Below, in pieces: positions 9,301 to 12,698 of a stretch of 12,698 bases of DNA. The notes under the pieces were generated by a model. The model was not told the origin of the DNA and made no database searches. It worked only from the letters and a program-made list of their open reading frames with translations. Numbering within the stretch: position 1 is the stretch's first letter; every line of letters begins with the position of its first letter. The stretch is from assembly GCF_001949145.1 (NCBI RefSeq), contig NW_019091362.1:845886-858583 (forward strand). The letters run 5' to 3'. This DNA is from Acanthaster planci (taxonomy: Eukaryota > Echinodermata > Asteroidea > Valvatida > Acanthasteridae). The translations under genes were made by a program, and so were the position numbers.

Positions 9301-11872
9301 CAACAGCGATAACAAAAAAGCTCTTGAAATGCATGAGATCAGTAGCTATAAGGAGCTGTCTATTATTCTCGGCTCAAACATTCCTGATTTTTAAGTCCAA
9401 TCACTGCAAACAGCAATGGTCTTCAGTACATCCAGGTGATTCTGGTAGGGTAGTTCATTAGTAGGATCATTAAAGATCAGGAAGTGTCCCAGCAAATTTT
9501 GACATGTTCAAAATAGTTGGGGTGATTCATGAATAAATATCAATTCTATTACTCTAGTTGCATTTGTAACTAATTCTGGATATTCGTTCCACATTCTAAA
9601 AATTTCATAGGGTAATTCTTGCTGATAGAAGTCCAAAATCATGCAGAATCATTATGAACGTATCAAAAATGTACACATTTTTACACAAAGATTTTAAGAA
9701 TAAATAAGAATACTGTTATCTTTGAAATATAAGCTGCCCAGTGTGTAAACCACAACACGCAAAAATCGGCAAATTAAGATCTGAAGTTAGCATATAAGCC
9801 GCACCGGCGTATAAGCCACACAGCGGCGCAGCATGACTATCCAACCATGAAGGTGATTGTGCTGCAGCAGCTCTTGCTAGCAAAAGTTATGCAGACGGGG
9901 ATGTACAATAAAATCTTGATCACTTGAAGTCAGTTAATAAGTCAAAAGATTGTTTTATCTTGTAGGCCGACTATTTCTCGCCAAAAAAAAAGGCTCTTAT
10001 GTACAAAAATACCTCCATAACTCGAAATGTCCACAACACTACATCCAGTTATCTCAGAGTTTTTGTGAAGCTGATAAAAAAATCACAGCCAAATTGCTTC
10101 AAAAAAAAAAAAAAAACCTCCACAAGACCTTGGTTTGAGTCATCCCATTCTAACCGCTTAGGTTGCATGCATGCCGTGCATGCATGCTGCATGGCACACG
10201 CACTGCGTACAGTACCCTGCACCACATGCAGCAAATCCTGCTTTCAGGCCAGCCCGACTGCTACCACAGACCCGTTCACCGACAGTCCAATTGCTGACTC
10301 TTTCCAATAACCACGTGACAACAAAAAGGGTTGTCATCAGAAAACCTAAGTGAAAACGAACCTGAAATTCTGTGGCATGTCACACTGAACACAATTGGCG
10401 AAGAGACAAAAGATATGCCACATAAAGGTACACCACTGAAGCAGTTGATTTTTTTATTTCACAGTAGAAAGAAACCTTTAGGTAACAACATTAAAAAAAT
10501 CTCAGTAAAATGATTGTGTGCAAAAAAAAAAATTATGAGAATGAATAAAAAGCGGGGAAAAATTATTAAAAATGTTGCTAGAGCAGAGCAAGTAAAGTTT
10601 AAGATGACGTACATGTACCCATTTCATGTGTACTCGGGGAGACTTTATTTAGTCTTTGAGATTCGAGTTATCAGATGTAAATGGCAACCAACAAAAACAC
10701 GACTGCACCACCAGCACATGGTACACGTGGCCAGGATGCAGCTTTTGTGACTGATTTTATCCTTCAAAGGTTGCCATATAAGCCGCCTGGTGCATAAGCT
10801 GCCGACATTTTTCTCCGTGAGAATCAACGTATAAGTCGCAGCTTACAGTCCAAAAATTACGGTAGCAAGAATGAATTACAAATAATGCTGAATCCTCCAG
10901 ATTTCCCTAAGAATTTATTTAATAAGAATTGATCTAGAATAGTTCAGAATTAACCCGAATTAAAACAGAACTGTTCAAGAACAAAACCGCATACAGCCAA
11001 ATTGAACTAGAATCATTCAGAATGAGTCAAGAATACCCAGAATGCATCAAGGCTGAATACACACCAAAGTCATGTGATAAATCATTTTGCTAGTGTCGGT
11101 CTGATTCGGCTTCCAATTTGTACTTAGTTCATGACTATTCTTGCTTCATTCTAAAGTTATTCTCACAAACAGCAAATCAGGGCTAGTTTCTCAGATTAGA
11201 GTGTTCCTGGCAATAAGTCAGAAATGTGTGAACCTGGCATCAGCAAGGATCATCCCTTGTTGAATATGATGAAATGATCTTGACTGTTACCCCTCAAAGG
11301 GTGTGAGATTTAGGACGACCTCACTCCAGTGCATTACAGAATTCCATAATAGTGGAAACCAATAGGGTACCACGAACCAAATGGGGAAATGCAAAATTGG
11401 GGGTTGCCAAAGATACGGGCATTTCTGTGCGTAACCTTTCCAGGCCTTTCTGAGGGTTGAATCTAATTTTGGGTTTTTTTTACATGCTTTTGGAAGGAAG
11501 AGAATGAACAAAAATGGTGCCCTAAAATAGCCTCAAATTACTTTTTCATAAACAAAAAACAGGTTTTGCTTAGGGATGGGAACATGGCTCCCACTGTCCT
11601 CTCCCCCCCATTCCCACCTATGGTGGAAAATGGCAGTTTCAAATCTAAAATGTTCTGTTTCTGGCTCTGTAACCACCCACTTATGCACACTATTCTGATT
11701 ACCATCTTATTCTGTGTCACGCTACACGCTTAAATCTCCATGGTCTAGTTGCAGCCTCTTAACATACATGTACTTACCAAGGTCCTATTTGTGATGAGAA
11801 CACCAGACTCCTCTGTCTCCAAATCCTTCCAGATAATGTTTTTGTAGTTATCCTTGTGCACATATTTACTCC
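239..11872 (-). CDS. DPP4-like: DPP4/FAP-like dipeptidyl peptidase (S9B), spliced, partial at both ends
   Basis: Thirteen exons joined on the minus strand give an open frame of 1944 nt (2 nt + 647 codons + 1 nt) resembling dipeptidyl peptidase 4 from about human residue 66 to 708. In this family a type II membrane protein removes X-Pro or X-Ala dipeptides from peptide N-termini outside the cell. Seen in order: beta-propeller with YRHSF (substrate-binding Arg), DWVYEEE (Glu-Glu motif), YPKAG, the CLSC cysteine cluster, VYGGPGSQ (oxyanion Tyr), DGRGSG, GWSYGG (nucleophile Ser), RYYDSIYTERYMG (S1 pocket) and HGTAD (triad Asp). Several N-x-S/T sites fit a secreted ectodomain. The Ser and an Asp at the FAP/DPP4 discriminating position (YYDS) argue against the inactive DPP6/DPP10 branch and favour DPP4 over vertebrate FAP; an invertebrate gene may predate that split. 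No frameshift or stop was seen. The membrane anchor and catalytic His lie outside the window. Confidence 0.95.
377..522. repeat. Tandem repeat, six copies of a 24-25 bp unit
   Basis: Copies begin at 377, 401, 425, 450, 474 and 499. Consensus is close to GGCTCRATCYGACTCCCAT followed by KCCCC. Two variants alternate at first: copies 1 and 3 have GATCTG...CATG, copies 2 and 4 have AATCCG...CATT, copies 5 and 6 are mixed. It lies in the intron 312-933 and is C-rich on the + strand, unlike its surroundings. Nothing else is evident in that intron. Confidence 0.9.
934..998 (-). CDS. DPP4-like exon L, SIYTERYMG
   Basis: 65 nt, 2 nt in, phase 0 out. Acceptor CGTTTTTTTCTGACAG, donor GTATAAG. It encodes (D)SIYTERYMGIPESCDNMEGYK, nearly identical over its first half to the human DSVYTERYMGLP segment. 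The Tyr pair on this loop lines the proline-specific S1 pocket. The donor matches the consensus less well than the others but is GT. Confidence 0.95.
999..1435 (-). other. Intron between exons K and L, featureless
   Basis: 437 bp of AT-rich sequence bounded by GTAAGTC and TTCTGACAG. I see no gene, repeat or RNA in it. Confidence 0.75.
1436..1535 (-). CDS. DPP4-like exon K, begins with the catalytic serine
   Basis: 100 nt, phase 0 in, 1 nt out. Acceptor GGTTTTGTTGTAG, donor GTAAGTC. It encodes SYGGFAAAMALSRNDD, then YAISVAPVTDFRYY plus a split Asp codon. The first codon TCT (1533-1535) is the nucleophile of G-W-S-Y-G-G. YAISVAPV followed by RYYD forms the S1 pocket as in DPP4. Confidence 0.96.
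1536..1986 (-). other. Intron splitting the active-site motif, otherwise featureless
   Basis: 451 bp intron between the Trp and the Ser of GW-SYGG. Overlapping open frames on both strands (1563-1813) have no recognisable content and look like chance. Confidence 0.75.
1987..2044 (-). CDS. DPP4-like exon J, small exon ending at GW of the active site
   Basis: 58 nt, 1 nt in, phase 0 out. Acceptor TTTCTTTCCAAAG, donor GTAAGTC. It encodes HILKKFEYINSTKIGIWGW, matching FSKMGFVDNKRIAIWGW in human. It is too short to appear as an ORF and was found from the donor next to the reversed IWGW codons. The exon ends after the Trp preceding the catalytic Ser. Confidence 0.93.
2045..2788 (-). other. Intron between exons I and J
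   Basis: 744 bp. The only notable part is a G/C-rich patch at about 2578-2635 containing a short hairpin. Open frames on both strands at 2476-2689 mirror each other and match no family I know. Confidence 0.7.
2615..2632. repeat. Short GC-rich hairpin
   Basis: TTGGGGA at 2615-2621 pairs perfectly with TCCCCAA at 2626-2632 around a 4-base CGCC loop, inside a GC-rich island in an AT-rich intron. Function unknown; it may be part of an old repeat. Confidence 0.55.
2789..3316 (-). CDS. DPP4-like exon I, end of propeller and start of hydrolase domain
   Basis: 528 nt, by far the largest exon; 1 nt in and 2 nt out. Acceptor TCTTACTAG, donor GTAAGTC. It carries the cysteine cluster TCLSC...NC...C of the last propeller blades, then the hydrolase start: sequon NKTF, VQLWLPRALD, HPILVHVYGGPGSQ (Tyr codon at 2980-2982, equivalent to oxyanion Tyr547), FELGWNAYLSS, VNIDGRGSGFQGE and RFGTVEVQDQM. 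It is visibly richer in G+C than the flanking introns. Human DPP4 encodes the same stretch in several exons. The + strand open frame over 2986-3282 is its antisense shadow. Confidence 0.97.
3421..3482. mobile_element. Diverged TTAA-bounded foldback (copy 2)
   Basis: The segment begins TTAAACCCCAACAATCTTCA and ends with ATTATGGGTTAA. Its first 25 bases match the left arm of the better preserved element at 4548-4606 at about 20 positions, and both are bounded by TTAA. The right arm is degraded. It lies in intron 3317-3670, which otherwise looks empty. Confidence 0.5.
3671..3804 (-). CDS. DPP4-like exon H, TQGRWEV blade; tandem acceptor
   Basis: 134 nt, phase 0 in, 2 nt out. Donor GTACGCC. It encodes KVTFLTQGRWEVTSI and YYISTE...GRHLY, matching human ITKGTWEVIGI and GRNLYKI. 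The acceptor is a NAGNAG (CCACAGCAG), so the exon could equally begin at 3801, which would drop one Gln. Confidence 0.93.
4056..4136. repeat. 81-bp inverted repeat next to the tRNA-like unit
   Basis: GAGTAGAGCCA at 4056-4066 is the exact reverse complement of TGGCTCTACTC at 4126-4136. A second inner pair, GGTTC at 4078-4082 and GAACC at 4115-4119, nests inside. Only six bases separate it from the tRNA-like 3' end, so it may be the body of the same SINE transcript, folding as a hairpin. Confidence 0.7.
4143..4214 (-). mobile_element. tRNA-Glu-like SINE head or tRNA pseudogene
   Basis: On the minus strand this reads as a 72-nt tRNA-like sequence. The B box GGTTCGATTCC (4154-4164) is perfect; the T arm CTGGG/CCCAG is perfect; acceptor arms GGCATGG and CCAGGCC pair at six of seven positions. 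The D-arm region TGGCTAGTGTAAAGAGC is one base short of an A box, and the loop reads CTCTCAC as in tRNA-Glu(CTC). The anticodon stem does not pair and there is an extra base before the acceptor, so it is not a working tRNA. A pol III-derived SINE head is the best reading. I saw no target-site duplication. Confidence 0.72.
4376..4489 (-). CDS. DPP4-like exon G, propeller blade
   Basis: 114 nt, phase 0 at both ends. Acceptor CCAAAACAG, donor GTAAGTG. It encodes RGAPKFSEGSDQIDYVRILP, then NYYHVALVTTD. The match to known members is loose but correctly placed (blade with P-F...D...Y-HI), and the phase and both splice sites are clean. Confidence 0.87.
4548..4606. mobile_element. 59-bp TTAA-bounded foldback element
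   Basis: The left arm at 4548-4571 begins TTAACCCAAACAGTCC. The right arm at 4584-4606 is its reverse complement except for one mismatch and one indel. The loop is 12 bases and both ends are TTAA. TTAA target use with termini starting CCC is reminiscent of piggyBac-type elements, but at this length it can only be a tiny non-autonomous derivative or a foldback. A diverged relative is at 3421-3482. Confidence 0.75.
4636..4723. mobile_element. 88-bp nested foldback (MITE-like)
   Basis: It begins TGCGAAAA and ends TTTTCGCA. Inside, GTTTCCCT pairs with AGGGAAAC, and at the centre AATGTCA (4673-4679) pairs with TGACATT (4685-4691). Three nested complementary blocks make a long interrupted hairpin. 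It lies only 29 bp from the TTAA foldback in the same intron (4490-4848). No clear target-site duplication. Confidence 0.65.
4849..5011 (-). CDS. DPP4-like exon F, NYSV glycosite and disulfide pair
   Basis: 163 nt, 1 nt in, phase 0 out. Acceptor CCACCACAG, donor GTGAGTG. It encodes DYYYQHVVWVN, VTWLNRPQNYSVLTLC and then NCQISYEFETPGGWVVD. The N-Y-S-V sequon and the two Cys about ten residues apart correspond to human DPP4 QNYSV...C...C, and GWVV matches TGWVG. Confidence 0.93.
5012..5621 (-). other. Intron between exons E and F, featureless
   Basis: 610 bp, AT-rich. No gene, repeat or structured element recognised on either strand. Confidence 0.7.
5622..5874 (-). CDS. DPP4-like exon E, mid propeller (YWSPDG, FND, YPKAG)
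   Basis: 253 nt, 2 nt in and 2 nt out. Acceptor TTGGTCCACAG, donor GTACATT. It encodes EELLSSDNAIYWSPDG, IAYASFNDS, then GYPKAGYENPT, and ends VPPGSISN plus a split Arg codon. WSP-G, FND and YPKAG-NP are signatures of the DPP4 N-terminal propeller (Pfam PF00930, from memory). The corresponding stretch is spread over more than one exon in human, so this exon may be a fusion. Confidence 0.95.
5875..7777 (-). other. Long intron between exons D and E, no recognised content
   Basis: 1.9 kb. Open frames occur on both strands, the longest being 7006-7335 (+), which lacks an ATG start and resembles no family I know. A + strand ATG flanked by a good acceptor and donor at 6468-6492 is probably chance. 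The A/T-runs near 7119-7170 are simple sequence. Confidence 0.65.
7778..7925 (-). CDS. DPP4-like exon D, DWVYE Glu motif
   Basis: 148 nt, phase 0 in, 1 nt out. Acceptor TTCTTTTCCAG, donor GTATGTG. It begins IYVYKNNMYY and ends HGIPDWVYE; the following Glu codon is split across the intron to the next exon, giving DWVYEEEL. This is the helix carrying Glu205/Glu206 that binds the free amino group of the substrate in DPP4. Between IYVY and HGIPDWVYE the segment is about a dozen residues longer than in human DPP4 (around GDGKVPIGD), so a surface loop is probably extended. Confidence 0.93.
7926..8412 (-). other. Intron between exons C and D, featureless
   Basis: 487 bp, AT-rich. Nothing recognised. 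Confidence 0.7.
8413..8497 (-). CDS. DPP4-like exon C, propeller strand AAWAPVG
   Basis: 85 nt, 1 nt in, phase 0 out. Acceptor GTTTTTCTACAG, donor GTAAGG. It encodes ASVGLTAPGLKEPVDLRYAA and then WAPVGSGL, matching the W-SPVG-KLAY strand repeated in DPP4 propeller blades. Confidence 0.9.
8498..9060 (-). other. Intron between exons B and C, featureless
   Basis: 563 bp. A + strand open frame (8586-8915) and an overlapping minus frame (8531-8779) share the region; neither shows a domain or splice signals that fit the gene. Confidence 0.7.
9061..9188 (-). CDS. DPP4-like exon B, propeller blade with substrate-binding Arg
   Basis: 128 nt, phase 0 in, 2 nt out. Acceptor TCATCATTTCAG, donor GTAAGTT. 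It encodes SEEDATKFWVNSDMTYILLA followed by YRHSFYAQYKLYNLEKG. The YRHSF motif matches the WRHSY segment of human DPP4, whose Arg125 contacts the substrate carbonyl; the Arg codon is at 9105-9107. The phase joins exactly with the exons on either side. Confidence 0.92.
9728..9819 (+). repeat. TATAAGCCGC-type repeat module, left copy
   Basis: Two decamer pairs: TATAAGCTGC (9728) with TGTAAACCAC (9744), and TATAAGCCGC (9793) with TATAAGCCAC (9810), at 16-17 bp spacing. They are separated by a stretch with AAAAATCGGC. This resembles the right module in the same orientation. Confidence 0.7.
10165..10187. repeat. Two GCATGCATGC palindromes separated by 3 bp
   Basis: The perfect 10-bp palindrome GCATGCATGC occurs at 10165-10174 and again at 10178-10187. 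The stretch is almost entirely alternating purine-pyrimidine, prone to cruciform or Z-DNA. Confidence 0.85.
10777..10864 (+). repeat. TATAAGCCGC-type repeat module, right copy
   Basis: TATAAGCCGC (10777) and CATAAGCTGC (10793) at 16-bp spacing, then TATAAGTCGC (10830), ending CAAAAATTACGGTA. The order (decamer pair, pyrimidine-rich spacer, decamer) and direction match the left module about 1 kb away, as if they were direct termini of one insertion or two insertions of one family. Confidence 0.7.
11009..11163. repeat. Diverged inverted repeat, arms about 27 bp
   Basis: AGAATCATTCAGAATGAGTC (from 11009, arm to 11035) is the imperfect reverse complement of 11136-11163 (TATTCTTGCTTCATTCTAAA...), at roughly 23 of 27 positions. 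The arms are 100 bp apart. The whole area is rich in GAAT/ATTC words, so part of the match may be compositional. Confidence 0.45.
11778..11872 (-). CDS. DPP4-like exon A (first in window), start of beta-propeller
   Basis: 95 nt, entered with 2 nt of a split codon and leaving in phase 0. It follows the acceptor TTTTGCAACCAG and ends at donor GTAAGTA. It encodes SKYVHKDNYKNIIW then an NRTL glycosylation site, aligning with the first propeller blade of DPP4 (EYLYK...ENSTF in human). The preceding exon must end in one extra nucleotide. I could not find it in 11873-12698, so the N-terminal tail and transmembrane helix are presumed to lie beyond the right edge. Confidence 0.82.
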
Positions 11873-12376
11873 CTGGTTGCAAAACACACATTTCCATTAC
11901 TAGAGTAAGTTTCACATCTTGCATGTTAGATTTAACAAATTTTTTTCTCTGAAACAAATGTAAGAACTACGCCCAGAGAATCAACAACCAAAGGCAAAGC
12001 CGGACAAGTGTCCATTCTTGCCAAGGAGAAGGGGTGAGACGTATAAAAATTCTCAGGAGGAAATGGGAAACCACAGAATTGCTTTGGCACACAATTTTAT
12101 GGGCACAGCAGAGGGTGAAACTGGACTACAAAGGTGTTCTGAAATCAGATTTTGATTTGCCATATTGGATCCCAGCCAAATGACCTGCCAACAAGCGTAC
12201 TGTCAAATTCCTTCATGTATTTACCTAATACACTACCAATATGCAAAGATTGCCATCAGAACGACAGTACATAAACCTTGACATCTTGTTGAAGAACAAT
12301 TCAGATGATATGACTTAACACAATTGCTTCTGCTTTGACAAATAAGGCAAATGATTGTAAAATATCTGATGTATAA
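11873..12376 (-). other. Intron upstream of exon A, non-repetitive part
   Basis: About 500 bp with no recognisable exon. The previous coding exon, expected to encode the membrane anchor or first strand of the ectodomain, was searched for on the minus strand and not found. Confidence 0.65.
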
Positions 12377-12698
12377 CTGTAATGTCACCATAACTGTAAA
12401 ATCACCCTCTTGTGATGTACAGTACATGTACAACTGTAATGTCACCCTCTTGTGATGTACAACTGTAATGTCACCCTCTTGTGATGTACAACTGTAATGT
12501 CACCCTCTTATGATGTACAACTGTAATGTCACCCTCTTATGATGTACAACTGTAAAATCACCCTCTTGTGATGTACAACTGTCATGTCACCCTCTTGTGA
12601 TGTACAACTGTAATGTCACCCTCTTGTGATGTACAACTGTAAAATCACCCTCTTGTGATGTACAACTGTAATGTCACCCTCTTGTGATGTACAACTGT
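12377..12698. repeat. 29-bp minisatellite, running off the right edge
   Basis: Unit CTGTAATGTCACCCTCTTGT plus GATGTACAA, with starts at 12434, 12463, 12492, 12521, 12550, 12579, 12608, 12637 and 12666, and a truncated copy at 12695. A variant copy at 12394 carries an 11-bp insertion of GTACATG sequence, preceded by a 17-bp partial unit at 12377. Variable sites are AATGTC/AAAATC/CATGTC and CTTGTG/CTTATG. The 29-bp period is not a multiple of 3, so it is not coding. Confidence 0.97.

Larger units (their letters stand above)
9189..11777 (-). other. 2.6-kb intron between exons A and B, repeat-rich
   Basis: The longest intron in the model. It hosts the TATAAGCCGC modules, a 16-base poly-A run (10101-10116), a GCATGCATGC double palindrome and a diverged inverted repeat. 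The first 500 bp (9189-9720) are rich in ATTC/GAAT words but show no clear repeat. No exon fits the phase between exons A and B, which join in frame directly (phase 0 to phase 0). Confidence 0.7.

Noticed and set aside
10140-10165. A-box-like sequence on the minus strand (CTAAGCGGTTAGAATGG), possible second tRNA-derived SINE
   Set aside because: There is no B box at the right distance and no cloverleaf arms could be paired.
12377-12698. CRISPR-like array at the right edge
   Set aside because: Units are contiguous with no unique spacers, and the context is an animal genome; it is a minisatellite.

Overview
The window is a piece of animal (metazoan) nuclear DNA. It carries spliced coding blocks with canonical GT...AG junctions, long AT-rich introns, a tRNA-derived repeat, foldback elements and minisatellites. 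It shows no prokaryotic gene organisation. Intron size and repeat style suggest an invertebrate, probably marine and possibly an invertebrate deuterostome or a mollusc-like animal. The species cannot be fixed from the sequence.

The only gene I can support is on the minus strand and spans essentially the whole window. It encodes a dipeptidyl peptidase 4 (DPP4/CD26, FAP) type serine exopeptidase of family S9B. I placed thirteen internal exons by hand: 11778-11872, 9061-9188, 8413-8497, 7778-7925, 5622-5874, 4849-5011, 4376-4489, 3671-3804, 2789-3316, 1987-2044, 1436-1535, 934-998 and 239-311. Every junction is GT...AG and every codon phase carries across, giving 1944 nt (647 complete codons) with no stop. 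By alignment from memory this covers roughly human DPP4 residues 66-708: nearly all of the beta-propeller and most of the alpha/beta-hydrolase domain. The cytoplasmic tail and membrane anchor lie past the right edge. The exon with the catalytic His and the C-terminus lies past the left edge, or is not recognisable in bases 1-238. The residues that define an active enzyme are present: the substrate N-terminus Arg, the Glu-Glu motif, the oxyanion Tyr, the nucleophilic Ser in GWSYGG, the S1 pocket tyrosines and the Asp of the triad.

The introns hold the other structure. From left to right these are: a 24/25-bp tandem repeat with A/B alternation (377-522); a GC-rich hairpin (2615-2632); two related TTAA-bounded foldbacks (3421-3482 and 4548-4606); a tRNA-Glu-like SINE head next to an 81-bp hairpin (4056-4214); a nested foldback (4636-4723); two modules of a TATAAGCCGC repeat flanking about 1 kb (9728-9819 and 10777-10864); a GCATGCATGC double palindrome (10165-10187); a diverged inverted repeat (11009-11163); and a 29-bp minisatellite running off the right edge (12377-12698).

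I found no new multi-gene system. The points most worth a second look are the conserved intron inside the active-site motif, the fused 528-nt exon, a NAGNAG acceptor, and the small non-autonomous repeat families.
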